A stretch of 39,926 bases of DNA from assembly GCA_002863045.1 (NCBI GenBank), contig PKDH01000053.1, positions 1-39,926 on the forward strand, read 5' to 3'. A program made the position numbers and the translations under genes. The notes under the pieces are model-generated. The model had not been told where the DNA came from. It did not search any database and saw only the letters and a list, made by a program, of their open reading frames with translations. This document shows, piece after piece, positions 26,208-34,843 of this stretch (position 1 is the first letter of the stretch; each line of letters starts with the position of its first letter). Source of the DNA: Legionella sp. (GTDB lineage Bacteria > Pseudomonadota > Gammaproteobacteria > Legionellales > Legionellaceae).

Positions 26208-29200
26208 ATGAATTTACACTCAGAATTGCGAAATTTAATCGACACACAAGATGTTGATAATATACAAGCGTTTATCAACGAGCATCCCACCTTAAATTAC
26301 GACGCTATTAGTCCGAATGGTGCCTCGATACTCTGGTGGGCATTGATGCCGCCCCAATCTAAAAATATTTCGCAACCATTGATCGCGATGTTACTTAATT
26401 ATGTCAAAACTAATGGTGAGCAATTATGTAATCCTGTCCAAGCTTTTGGTGGTTTTGACCGACCCATTGATTATGTTAGGAGAGGGGTACCTGTAAGCTT
26501 AAAAGCACTTGAGGCGCTTTTAGAAGAAGCGGAAAATCGATACGTTGTCCCTGCGCCACATGCTGCTCCAAATTTAGCGACAATTGCCGAAGATGCGCAA
26601 AGTGCACATAACCCACTGATTACTCCTATTGTGTATGCCAATATTGCGAAATTGCATCAGCATTATGTCTGTGAGCAAGAGATAATACTTAATGACAAAC
26701 AGCTGCACCAAACTCGCCAAGAAATAGATAGCTTTATTAACACCTGTAAAGTTGCTAAAGGAAAAAAACTTTCTATACGTCGAGGATTATTATTTTGCTT
26801 TAATGAAAGTACGCATTTTAACGTAACACCTCATCAAGATGAAACAAACTCTGAATTTGATTTAACTTTGGCGCAACTAATCACTCTGGTTTGGCATGCT
26901 ACGAAAGAAGTGCGAGTCGAGTTGTTGCCTGTGGATACGCCAGATGTTGACCAAAATACGCTAAATGCGCTTATTGATAACCGCCGACACACCTTACTTG
27001 ATAGTTTGGATGAGATTGCTAGCGCGTATGGCAAAGATAAGCCTTCCTGTGCAGGTGGTGCCTTTGTACGGCTTGGCTTATGTTTGGCCGAGCAACATCG
27101 GCTGGTTTTAGGTTGTGATAAAAATTATCAGATGACTACAGCTCAAGCGCGTCAAGCTATGGTACAAGTATTGGGTCGCTACCTTGAGTCTTTAAGTACA
27201 CAAGACCCAGAAAGTTATTTAATGGTGCTGCGTTATAGGGTTTTATCACAGACAACAGCGAAAGAGCAACAGGCATACAAAACTTTTGTTCAAGAAATAA
27301 CCCATAAATTTAATAAGCAGTTCGCTGATGGTGTTAATGAAAAAGACCTCACTTGTATGCTGGCAACTATAGAAGATGGTGAATACAGTGATTATCCGCT
27401 TAGCGGCAGTCAAACCAGTTTTTATCTCTGTGAGTTAATGACATTTTTCGAGAAAAAAGGTCTTGAAACCACGTGTTTTTATCATGATAAAGCAATTAAT
27501 GAAATTTTAGCCGCGGCAGCTGCCCAGATTGGTCAGTACCTGCTTAACATATCTGCTTTTCGTGTGTGGCTTGAGCAATTCATGAAAATATCAGAAGATA
27601 AGGATGCCCTTTCTTTTATAGCGCTTTTTATCGCCACCTGGTCGCAACAAAATAGGCAGCAAGATAGTGCAATGCCGTTAGATAGTTTGACTCATCTTGA
27701 AAACGCTTGTGATAATCGATCCTTGCAAATTTTCGCACAAAAAGCATTGTTCTTAACGCTATTTGCCTGGTATAAGCCAAAGTTAATACAAAGCCATTCC
27801 GCACAGATTACCTGGTTAAATAATTTAGCTCGTCAAGATATCATAAGTTTAATGAGTGCAGTCTATGCCAACCATCGCGTCACATTTGCTGATGCTGATT
27901 TTGATTTAATGGGTTGCTTATTACTAGAAGCGTTCATTCAAGGTAGCACTGCTAACTTATCTCTGGAGAATGTATCTTTTGTTGACCAAGATTTAAGAGG
28001 ATTTGATTTTTCGCATACTAATTTAGAGAAGGTGAGCTTTACAAATTGTCTATTGCCCATAGCCGGAACTGATATCATTTGCAGCCAGGTTACCTTAACT
28101 AATTGCCGTTTACCCAATGGCATTGAGCCAGTCCTTGATAAAAATCAATGGTTTAAATTATTTGTGCACTATTGCCGATTCTGTGAGTCAGCACTTGCTT
28201 TACATTGGTATCTACAAAATTTGGATGCAGATTTTTTAAGTCAGCGTGATGAAGAAGGCTTCAATGTTTTGGAATTAGCAATTATGTATGGCAAAACAGA
28301 GTGCTTGAAAACCCTATTAGCTAGCCCATATTGCTCAGAAGACTTGTTTAAGATGTCAAACAAACATTTTCCAAATATTTTATTGTTCGCTGTTAAGCGT
28401 GGGGCATCATCCACCGCCTGCCTTGAATTGCTGCTAGCTAGCCCTAAATGCTCAAAAGACCTGTTTGAGGCGCAGGATAACGATGGTGTAAATATTTTAA
28501 TGTGGGCAGTTAGAAGGCCGGAACTAGCATATCTTGAAGTGCTGTTAGCCAGCTCATACTGTTCAAAAGACTTGTTTGAGGCACAGGACATCGAGGGTCA
28601 AAATATTTTAATGTATATGTTTTTGTACTCCCCAAAAAGTATCGAATATTTTAAAATCCTGTTAGGTAGCCGATACTGCTCAGAAAATTTATTTAAAGCG
28701 AAGAATAATAAGGGTCAAAATGCCCTGATGTATGCGGCTAGTTATAGAAAAATTGAGCATTTTAAATTGCTCTTAGCTAGCTCATTCAATTTAAAAAAAG
28801 CACTTGAAGCGCAGGATAAGGACGGTCGAAACACTTTAATTCTGGCGGCACGTCTCGGGGAAGAATATTTACACGCCGTGTTAGGAAGCTCCTACTGCTC
28901 AAAAGACTTGCTTACCAAAACTGATAATGAGGGTGAGAATGCTTTAATGATAGTAGTTATGGGGGGAGACATCGCTTGCCTTAACATGCTGTTAGCTAGC
29001 CCTTACTGCTCAAAAGAGTTGTTTGAAGCACAGAACAAAAGCGGTCAAAATGCTTTAATGCTGGCGATTAAGTATGAAAAAAAGGAATGTATCAACATCT
29101 TGCTAGGCAGTCCATTTTGCCCAATGGGGCGACTTAAGGCTTATAGTAAATACATTATCAATGATTACTGGTCATCAGCATCTTTATGGTCGAAGACAAG

Positions 29201-29510
29201 TATTATCATAGGTGTTGCAGCAATAAGTTTAGGCTTGATAATGACAGGCGCTTTGGTGCTGGGATTGAGTTTGGGGACAACAATTACGTTACCGACGCTA
29301 ATGATGACAACGCTAACATTTTTTATAGGAGCAGCCGTTATCGCTAATATAATCTATATGGCTTCCCCAGTTGTAGGTGTTGTTGCCAGTAAAGTGAAGG
29401 ATACTTTTTTTAACCATGACTCCCAAGCCCAAATGAATGCTTTGCCGCTATCGCAAGAAAGCACTGAGGTTGACGAGGAAGCGGAACATAACGCTCAGCA
29501 ACCCACTTGA
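26208..29510 (+). CDS. Large ankyrin/pentapeptide-repeat protein with C-terminal hydrophobic hairpin; putative effector
   Basis: 1100 residues. The N-terminus is a partial ankyrin unit. Residues 130-570 form a helical domain I do not recognise (PSCAGGAFVRLGLCLAEQHR, TCMLATIEDGEYSDYP). Residues 578-620 hold a short pentapeptide-like patch (LSLENVSFVDQDLRGFDFS, TNLEKVSF). About nine ankyrin-like repeats of 31-37 residues lie at about 680-975, with a repeated LLASPYCSKDLFEAQ module. Two hydrophobic segments at about 1000-1055 precede an acidic tail (STEVDEEAEHNAQQPT). There is no signal peptide. The combination suggests a type IV-secreted effector inserted in host membranes; that is inference. 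The ribosome site is weak. Confidence 0.65.
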   Translation: MNLHSELRNLIDTQDVDNIQAFINEHPTLNYDAISPNGASILWWALMPPQSKNISQPLIAMLLNYVKTNGEQLCNPVQAFGGFDRPIDYVRRGVPVSLKALEALLEEAENRYVVPAPHAAPNLATIAEDAQSAHNPLITPIVYANIAKLHQHYVCEQEIILNDKQLHQTRQEIDSFINTCKVAKGKKLSIRRGLLFCFNESTHFNVTPHQDETNSEFDLTLAQLITLVWHATKEVRVELLPVDTPDVDQNTLNALIDNRRHTLLDSLDEIASAYGKDKPSCAGGAFVRLGLCLAEQHRLVLGCDKNYQMTTAQARQAMVQVLGRYLESLSTQDPESYLMVLRYRVLSQTTAKEQQAYKTFVQEITHKFNKQFADGVNEKDLTCMLATIEDGEYSDYPLSGSQTSFYLCELMTFFEKKGLETTCFYHDKAINEILAAAAAQIGQYLLNISAFRVWLEQFMKISEDKDALSFIALFIATWSQQNRQQDSAMPLDSLTHLENACDNRSLQIFAQKALFLTLFAWYKPKLIQSHSAQITWLNNLARQDIISLMSAVYANHRVTFADADFDLMGCLLLEAFIQGSTANLSLENVSFVDQDLRGFDFSHTNLEKVSFTNCLLPIAGTDIICSQVTLTNCRLPNGIEPVLDKNQWFKLFVHYCRFCESALALHWYLQNLDADFLSQRDEEGFNVLELAIMYGKTECLKTLLASPYCSEDLFKMSNKHFPNILLFAVKRGASSTACLELLLASPKCSKDLFEAQDNDGVNILMWAVRRPELAYLEVLLASSYCSKDLFEAQDIEGQNILMYMFLYSPKSIEYFKILLGSRYCSENLFKAKNNKGQNALMYAASYRKIEHFKLLLASSFNLKKALEAQDKDGRNTLILAARLGEEYLHAVLGSSYCSKDLLTKTDNEGENALMIVVMGGDIACLNMLLASPYCSKELFEAQNKSGQNALMLAIKYEKKECINILLGSPFCPMGRLKAYSKYIINDYWSSASLWSKTSIIIGVAAISLGLIMTGALVLGLSLGTTITLPTLMMTTLTFFIGAAVIANIIYMASPVVGVVASKVKDTFFNHDSQAQMNALPLSQESTEVDEEAEHNAQQPT

Positions 29511-29590
29511 GATACTACCAAATATAAAGCGCTAGTTAGTCACAAGAGACTTATGGTTTAATACAGCTTTCAAAAAAGCTGAGGTTATTT

Positions 29591-30013
29591 ATGCGTTTAT
29601 GGTTTGAGCCTATAACCATTGAGATGCTTAATCATCGTGGTTTAAACACCATGACTGACTTTTTAGGCATTGAATTTATTGAAATTGGCGATGATTATTT
29701 AAAAGCGCGCATGCCGGTCACAGCCAAAATCAAACAACCACTAGGAATTGTTCACGGTGGTGCGAATGTGGTGTTGGCTGAAACGCTGGCAAGTGTCGCG
29801 GCCAATTGTGTGGTTGACCAAGCTCGCCAATATTGCGTGGGATTAGAAATTAATGCCAATCACATACGTGCTGTAAGCGAAAATTATGTATTGGGTGTAA
29901 CACGAATGCTGCATATAGGCAAATCAACACAGGTCTGGCAGGTAGACATTATGAATGAACAGCAGCAGCTAACTTGCGTTTCTCGTATGACAGCGGCTGT
30001 GCTAAACCGCTGA
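29591..30013 (+). CDS. PaaI/MenI-type hotdog thioesterase
   Basis: 140 residues, one hotdog domain. The conserved GIVHGGANVVLAETLASVAA holds the helix with the catalytic Glu, and the preceding AKIKQPLG loop is present. The second half has VGLEINANHIRAVSE, as in YdiI/MenI and PaaI enzymes, which hydrolyse acyl-CoA thioesters. Possible substrates are DHNA-CoA (menaquinone synthesis) or aromatic acyl-CoAs; the sequence does not decide. Ribosome site GAGG lies about seven bases upstream. It stands alone ahead of the rpsB operon. Confidence 0.85.
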   Translation: MRLWFEPITIEMLNHRGLNTMTDFLGIEFIEIGDDYLKARMPVTAKIKQPLGIVHGGANVVLAETLASVAANCVVDQARQYCVGLEINANHIRAVSENYVLGVTRMLHIGKSTQVWQVDIMNEQQQLTCVSRMTAAVLNR

Positions 30014-30042
30014 ATCAGCTTGGTGCATGACTGCTAATTTAA

Positions 30043-30178
30043 TTGCCGTAATGCTTGAAAGTATGATATAAATAGCACGATTTTAACGACACACACATTT
30101 CGTCACATAAAACGGGGTCCTAATTATCAATGGGTGTTTTATGGGAAATGTGGAGGCTTAACCCTGGAGAGACAAAAA
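30043..30178 (+). promoter_or_regulatory. rpsB promoter and possible autoregulatory leader
   Basis: TTGCCG (30043-30048), an 18-base spacer and TATAAA (30067-30072) form a possible promoter. The 5' leader to 30178 can pair GGGT (30132-30135) with ACCC (30161-30164), just before the ribosome site CTGGAGAGAC. S2 represses its own leader in gammaproteobacteria; that such a structure acts here is inference. Confidence 0.3.
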
Positions 30179-30928
30179 ATGCAAGTTAGTATGCGTGATT
30201 TATTAGAAGCTGGCGCTCATTTTGGTCATAGAACGCGCTTCTGGAATCCTAAAATGGCACCTTATATTTTTGGTGCGCGAAATAAAATCCATATTATTAA
30301 TCTAGAACAAACCTTACCAATGCTTAAAGATGTCAGCAATTATGTTGGCCGTCTTGCCGCCAATAAGGCCAAAATTTTATTTGTTGGCACAAAGCGTGCT
30401 GCACAGACAAGCATTCGTGAACATGCAGCGCGCTGTGGTATGCCTTATGTTGACCATCGTTGGTTAGGCGGTATGTTAACCAATTATAAAACAGTTCGAC
30501 AATCAATTATTCGTTTAAAAGAATTAAAAGCCCTGCGTGATAGAGGTGCTTTTGCCGGCATGATTAAAAAAGAAGCTTTGATGCTTACCCGTGAACTTGA
30601 AAAACTAGAGCAAGGTCTAGGTGGTATCGAAGACATGGGCGGTTTGCCAGATGCTCTATTTATTGTAGATGTTGGTTTTGAAAATATCGCAGTTGAAGAA
30701 GCACGTAAATTAAAAATCCCCGTCATTGGTATTGTTGATACCAACAATAACCCAGATAATATTGATTATATTATTCCTGGAAATGATGATTCTATGCGTG
30801 CAATTGATATTTATGTGCGATGTATCGCTGATGCCATTTTGGACGCTAAAAGTGGTCATTCAATTGAACAGGATACAGCTGATAGCGAATTTGTAGAAGT
30901 TTCTACTGATAACGACAAAGCATCTTAA
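30179..30928 (+). CDS. rpsB: Small ribosomal subunit protein S2
   Basis: 249 residues. The start [17 protein letters not shown] corresponds to the E. coli S2 start MATVSMRDMLKAGVHFGH, and CTGGAGAGAC is the ribosome site; the longer frame from 30134 is not the start. Conserved blocks include [51 protein letters not shown] and [21 protein letters not shown]2 sits on the back of the 30S subunit. The classic rpsB-tsf-pyrH-frr order follows. Confidence 0.98.
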   Translation: MQVSMRDLLEAGAHFGHRTRFWNPKMAPYIFGARNKIHIINLEQTLPMLKDVSNYVGRLAANKAKILFVGTKRAAQTSIREHAARCGMPYVDHRWLGGMLTNYKTVRQSIIRLKELKALRDRGAFAGMIKKEALMLTRELEKLEQGLGGIEDMGGLPDALFIVDVGFENIAVEEARKLKIPVIGIVDTNNNPDNIDYIIPGNDDSMRAIDIYVRCIADAILDAKSGHSIEQDTADSEFVEVSTDNDKAS

Positions 30929-30946
30929 AGATCATTTAATTATTTT

Positions 30947-30984
30947 AAGGGGGCGTTAATTAGATTTTAACGTACCCCTTTTTT
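30947..30984 (+). terminator. Terminator/attenuator between rpsB and tsf
   Basis: AAGGGG...CGTTAA pairs with TTAACG..CCCCTT (30947-30980), with one bulge on each arm, and is followed by TTTT. A terminator here would lower tsf relative to rpsB, which is known in other gammaproteobacteria; the effect here is inference. Confidence 0.6.
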
Positions 30985-31001
30985 GTCATATGGAGAAAAT
31001 T

Positions 31002-31886
31002 ATGTCAATTAGTGCAGCATTAGTGATGAAATTACGTGAAAGAACCGGCGCTGGTATGATGGAATGCAAAAAAGCATTGGTTGCTACAAACGGTGATATT
31101 GAACAAGCCATTACTGAAATGCGCAAAGCTGGCCAAGCAAAAGCTGATAAAAAGGCTGATCGTATCGCCGCTGAAGGCGCAATTATTATCGCGCGTGGTG
31201 CAGATGGCCATCAAGCAGTCATCATTGAAATTAATAGTGAAACTGATTTTGTCGCACGTGATGAAAATTTTATGCAGTTTTCCGAAAAAGCAGCGCAAAC
31301 TGCTTTGCATGATGCCAGCATTACCGACATTGAACAATTATCACAAGCATCAGTTGCCAATGAAGACCAAACAATCGAACAAGCTCGTCAGCAATTAGTC
31401 GCAAAAATTGGTGAGAATATTAAAATTCGTCGAATGGAAAAAGTGCAATGTCAAGAAGGTACTGTGGGCACCTATTTACACGGTTCACGTATTGGCGTTG
31501 TGGTCGCACTTAAAAATGGACAAGAAGCCTTGGCAAAAGATATCGCCATGCATATTGCTGCAAGCCGTCCGCTTGTTGTCAGTCGCGACCAAGTATCCGC
31601 TCAGGCAATTGAAACAGAACGTGAAATTTTTACCGCTCAAGCGCGCGAAAGTGGTAAACCTCAAGAAATTATTGACAAGATGATTGAAGGCCGGATTAAT
31701 AAATTTGTGGATGAAGTAAGTTTACTAGGTCAACTTTTTGTCAAAGATCCGAATAAAAAAATAAGCCAATTATTAAAAGAACATAACGCAGAGGTTATCT
31801 CGTTTGTGCGCTTTGAAGTAGGTGAGGGTATTGAGAAAAAAGAAGATAATTTTGTTGAAGAAGTAATGGCTCAGGTACGCGATTAA
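31002..31886 (+). CDS. tsf: Translation elongation factor Ts
   Basis: 294 residues. It exchanges guanine nucleotides on EF-Tu. The N-terminal UBA-like domain contains [20 protein letters not shown], and the core has the [10 protein letters not shown] loop. The start [13 protein letters not shown] follows a GGAG site; an in-frame ATG 12 bases earlier (30990) has no site and is not the start. Its stop overlaps the pyrH start by one base. Confidence 0.98.
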   Translation: MSISAALVMKLRERTGAGMMECKKALVATNGDIEQAITEMRKAGQAKADKKADRIAAEGAIIIARGADGHQAVIIEINSETDFVARDENFMQFSEKAAQTALHDASITDIEQLSQASVANEDQTIEQARQQLVAKIGENIKIRRMEKVQCQEGTVGTYLHGSRIGVVVALKNGQEALAKDIAMHIAASRPLVVSRDQVSAQAIETEREIFTAQARESGKPQEIIDKMIEGRINKFVDEVSLLGQLFVKDPNKKISQLLKEHNAEVISFVRFEVGEGIEKKEDNFVEEVMAQVRD

Positions 31887-32620
31887 TGAAAACATCTAAG
31901 CCGCTTTTTTATAAGCGTATTTTACTTAAATATAGCGGTGAGGCGCTAACCGGACAAAGCCAATTTGGTATTGACCCGAAAGTGCTGGATAGAATTGCCA
32001 AAGAGGTCGCGCAATTAATTGCATTAGATGTAGAAGTTGGCATTGTTATTGGTGGTGGTAACTTATTTCGTGGCAAAAATTTATCTAAAGCAGGGCTTGG
32101 GCGTGTCACAGGTGACCACATGGGCATGTTGGCCACAGTGATGAATGCTCTAGCGCTTCGCGATGCCATGGAGCGTATTGATTTACCAGCGCGTGTTATG
32201 TCAGCCATTCCAATGTTAGGTGTGGTTGATAGCTATCATCGTCGTAAAGCCATAACGCATCTAAAAAATCAACAAGTTGTTATTTTTGCAGCAGGTACGG
32301 GTAACCCTTTATTTACAACTGATACGGCCGCGTGTTTAAGAGCGATTGAAGTTGAAGCTGATGTTGTGCTTAAAGCCACCAAAGTAGATGGTATTTATTC
32401 AGCAGATCCTGTGATTCATCCAGAAGCTAGGCGTTATGAAACGCTTACTTATCGCCAGATATTAAATGATAATTTACAAGTCATGGATTCTACGGCTATT
32501 TGTTTATGTGAAGAACATAACATGCCTTTACAGATTTTTGATATGAATATGCCAAATGCGCTGCATCAAATTGTAATAGGCAAGAGAGTAGGCACCATTG
32601 TTGGAGCAAATTATGATTGA
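31886..32620 (+). CDS. pyrH: UMP kinase
   Basis: 244 residues. It phosphorylates UMP to UDP in pyrimidine synthesis. Family motifs: [21 protein letters not shown]-type loop ([13 protein letters not shown]), [20 protein letters not shown], and [18 protein letters not shown]. It is GTP-activated and UTP-inhibited in other bacteria. The start overlaps the tsf stop by one base, and its 3' end overlaps frr by 8 bases, so the three are coupled. Confidence 0.98.
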   Translation: MKTSKPLFYKRILLKYSGEALTGQSQFGIDPKVLDRIAKEVAQLIALDVEVGIVIGGGNLFRGKNLSKAGLGRVTGDHMGMLATVMNALALRDAMERIDLPARVMSAIPMLGVVDSYHRRKAITHLKNQQVVIFAAGTGNPLFTTDTAACLRAIEVEADVVLKATKVDGIYSADPVIHPEARRYETLTYRQILNDNLQVMDSTAICLCEEHNMPLQIFDMNMPNALHQIVIGKRVGTIVGANYD

Positions 32621-33170
32621 AACCATTAAAAAAGAAGCTGAAGGCCGCATGAAAAAATCGGTCGAGGTGTTGAAACAAGATTTAAGTAAAGTAAGAACTG
32701 GGCGTGCCAGTGCAGGGTTTTTAGATAATGTGCAGGTTGATTATTACGGTAATCCCACACCTTTAAACCAGGTTGCGCAAATTAGCACGCTAGATTCACG
32801 AACCCTACAAGTCACCCCTTGGGAAAAATCAATGGTTGCGGCTGTTGAAAAAGCCATTTTGATTGCTGATTTGGGTTTAAATCCCGCTACAGCTGGTACC
32901 AGCATCCGAGTACCGATGCCAGCTTTAACGGAAGAGCGGCGCAAAGAGATGATTAAAATTGTGCGTGCTGAGGCTGAACATGCCCGAGTAGCGGTGCGAA
33001 ATGTACGACGAGATGCTAATCATCAATTAAAAGAAGCTGTGAAAGATAAAACCATTTCAGAAGACGATGAACGACGTGCAGCAGAGCAAGTGCAAAAACT
33101 CACGGATAAATACATTAGTGAATTAGATGCCGTGTTATCAAGTAAAGAAAAAGATTTGATGGAGATTTAA
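32613..33170 (+). CDS. frr: Ribosome recycling factor
   Basis: 185 residues, standard length. With EF-G it splits post-termination ribosomes. The start [20 protein letters not shown] is used; TTGGAGCAAA is the ribosome site. Core blocks are [20 protein letters not shown] and [19 protein letters not shown], and the helical region [20 protein letters not shown]. It begins inside the pyrH stop region and closes the operon; a strong terminator follows. In many bacteria uppS comes next; here it does not. Confidence 0.98.
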   Translation: MIETIKKEAEGRMKKSVEVLKQDLSKVRTGRASAGFLDNVQVDYYGNPTPLNQVAQISTLDSRTLQVTPWEKSMVAAVEKAILIADLGLNPATAGTSIRVPMPALTEERRKEMIKIVRAEAEHARVAVRNVRRDANHQLKEAVKDKTISEDDERRAAEQVQKLTDKYISELDAVLSSKEKDLMEI

Positions 33171-33175
33171 TCTTC

Positions 33176-33216
33176 AATAAAAGCAGATGTTAAGTAAAAT
33201 AGTCTGCTTTTATTGC
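33176..33216 (+). terminator. Rho-independent terminator after frr
   Basis: 12-bp stem, AATAAAAGCAGA (33176-33187) with TCTGCTTTTATT (33203-33214), loop of 15 bases, ending in a T-rich arm. It closes the rpsB-frr operon and also lies downstream of the convergent FlgM-like gene. Confidence 0.75.
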
Positions 33217-33232
33217 TAAATAATATCTTAAA

Positions 33233-33556
33233 TTAACAGGGCAGTAATTTATGGATGATGTTGTCGCTATTGATAACATATTGTCCGTTGTGAACGGCTT
33301 CTTTTAATTGGCTAATTTGGGTAGGCGGATGAGATATTGTACGAGATAAGTGATTTTTCATTAATTTCATCAAATCTAATGAAAAACAAATTTGTTCAGC
33401 AACATCTATAGAATCTACGACTAAGTGATTACTTTCTACCAACATCACATTAACTCCTTTAAAGTGGTTCTTGATATCTAAGTCGGGCATGCTATTAAAC
33501 AACTTTCTGGTGACCAGATAGTCATTTAATTTAATACGGCTGAAATGAGGCATCAT
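33233..33556 (-). CDS. Orphan protein with a FlgM-like C-terminal region
   Basis: 107 residues. The last 27 residues (ISQLKEAVHNGQYVINSDNI then IHKLL) match the FlgM anti-sigma-28 pattern, in which a helix with KxAI/VxxGxY precedes a second helix ending in IAxKLL. The preceding residues, DVAEQICFSLDLMKLMKNHL, could form the first sigma-binding helices. The 50 residues before that, beginning MMPHFSRIKLNDYLVTRKLF, have no counterpart I know. No flagellar genes are nearby. The call is a pattern reading and could be wrong. The ATG (33556 or 33553) has a weak ribosome site. Confidence 0.45.
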   Translation of the reverse strand: MMPHFSRIKLNDYLVTRKLFNSMPDLDIKNHFKGVNVMLVESNHLVVDSIDVAEQICFSLDLMKLMKNHLSRTISHPPTQISQLKEAVHNGQYVINSDNIIHKLLPC

Positions 33557-33632
33557 ATTAATAACTTTTAAGTAATTTAGCTAGTCGATAGAATTAATTT
33601 TTTAAAAAAAATTTGCAGTCGAGGAGCAAGCA

Positions 33633-34094
33633 ATGCTAATGAAAATTTGTACTGTTTTTTGTATTTTTTGGTTAAGTGTCAATAATATAACTTGCTTTGC
33701 TACGCAAACACATCGACCCATAACTTTTTTAAAAGAAATTGAAAATAAACCCTGTGAGGGTGTCAAAATTGTGCAAGAGTTTTGTGCTAGCTGTCACGCG
33801 CCACATCCATTAATTCCTTTAAACGCACCTATCCAAGCCGATAAACAAGCATGGTTACCACGTGTTAAGTCAGGTTTAGCTACTTTATTTAAGCATGTTG
33901 AAGAAGGTTATGGCGCAATGCCTGCTCGTGGCGGATGTTTTGAGTGTACTGATAAACAACTTTATCTGGCCATTATTGCTTTACTACCCGATGATATAAA
34001 AAAATCAATGAAACTTAATGATTCTCCACCCCATCATCCCGACCCCGAGCTACGCTTGGGTGAGGGATCACCTGTTGGAGGGCACAATTTTTAA
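33633..34094 (+). CDS. Cytochrome c5-like periplasmic c-type cytochrome, with an element-derived tail
   Basis: 153 residues. A signal peptide ends near TCFA-TQ. The haem site is Cys51-Ala-Ser-Cys54-His55 and the likely Met ligand is Met96 in YGAMPARGG. Cys102 and Cys105 (GGCFECTDKQL) match the extra cysteine pair of cytochrome c5, a monohaem electron carrier. The family normally ends soon after the helix LYLAIIALLPDDIKK; the last 23 residues (SPPHHPDPELRLGEGSPVGG and HNF) are encoded inside a GC-rich inverted-repeat element, so the original end has probably been replaced. The start has GAGGAGCAAGCA as ribosome site. Its redox partners are not in the window. Confidence 0.85.
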   Translation: MLMKICTVFCIFWLSVNNITCFATQTHRPITFLKEIENKPCEGVKIVQEFCASCHAPHPLIPLNAPIQADKQAWLPRVKSGLATLFKHVEEGYGAMPARGGCFECTDKQLYLAIIALLPDDIKKSMKLNDSPPHHPDPELRLGEGSPVGGHNF

Positions 34095-34156
34095 AGAATC
34101 AGCTGATACAAATTGCTCTACGCTAGCTACAGATTGGTGATAACGGGGTGGGGAGT
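34021..34156. repeat. GC-rich inverted-repeat (MITE-like) element at the 3' end of the cytochrome gene
   Basis: The left end 34021-34041 and the right end 34136-34156 are inverted copies (15 of 21 bases match without gaps), both containing CCACCCC. The left half is much richer in GC than the surrounding sequence. No ORF for a transposase lies within its 136 bases. No target duplication is evident. It resembles non-autonomous repeats dispersed in many bacterial genomes; copy number cannot be judged from one window. Confidence 0.5.
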
Positions 34157-34266
34157 TACGAAATCTATGACAAAAGAACATAATTAAAACAATAAGTTAA
34201 AAAAACTTTTAAAAAAAGCTAAACTTATGCAGCTCTTCTTCCGATAAATAAATAAAAAAGGAGAAG

Positions 34267-34827
34267 ATGATGAAAAAACAGCTCATTTTGGTGCCATTAG
34301 GCGCGTTAACGGTTGCCTGTTCATCGATGGATAGGTCCGTTCCAATCGTTGATGATAGTGGTTACACGCATTACACTGCCGCATATTATGCCGATAATAA
34401 GGGTAGCAATTATTTCCCTGAAACAAGACCTGCAACGGGTAAAAAAGTTTTTATTTTTGACCCAAAAGCTACTGCATGGGCAGCTTATGATGCCAATGGT
34501 AATCGTGTGCAAACTGGCAGTGCGTCTGGTGGTAAAGATTTTTGTGAAGACACCGGCAGGGGATGTCGAACAGTCACAGGCACATTTAGAGTGTATTCAA
34601 AAAAAGGACCTGATTGCACCTCAAGTTTATATCCTATTGAAACTGGCGGTGGCGCAAGAATGCCTTATTGCATGCATTTTTCGGGTGGTTATTCTATCCA
34701 TGCAGCGTATGATGTACCCAATTATAATGCTAGCCATGGCTGTGTACGCGTTTTACCAAGTGCAGCTCGCTGGCTTAATGAAGATTTTATGGACATTGGC
34801 ACCACGGTTATCGTCAAGCCTTACTAA
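34267..34827 (+). CDS. L,D-transpeptidase (YkuD) lipoprotein
   Basis: 186 residues. The N-terminus is a lipoprotein signal, lipobox LTVAC followed by SSMD. The YkuD catalytic motif is intact: the His in YSIHAAYDVPNYNASHGCVR, with SHGCVR carrying the catalytic Cys. Upstream blocks GKKVFIFDPKATAWAAYDAN and TGSASGGKDFCEDTGRGC fit the family. Such enzymes form 3-3 cross-links in peptidoglycan or attach lipoproteins to it. Extra cysteines may form disulfides. Two tandem ATGs (34267, 34270) follow AAGGAGAAG. The gene is convergent with gatB. Confidence 0.88.
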   Translation: MMKKQLILVPLGALTVACSSMDRSVPIVDDSGYTHYTAAYYADNKGSNYFPETRPATGKKVFIFDPKATAWAAYDANGNRVQTGSASGGKDFCEDTGRGCRTVTGTFRVYSKKGPDCTSSLYPIETGGGARMPYCMHFSGGYSIHAAYDVPNYNASHGCVRVLPSAARWLNEDFMDIGTTVIVKPY

Positions 34828-34843
34828 AATTAAATCATTAAAT

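Noticed and set aside
31081..31683. Plus-strand ORFs of 105 and 91 residues inside tsf
   Set aside because: They are out-of-frame shadows of the tsf gene, with no ribosome site and lysine-rich random-looking sequence.
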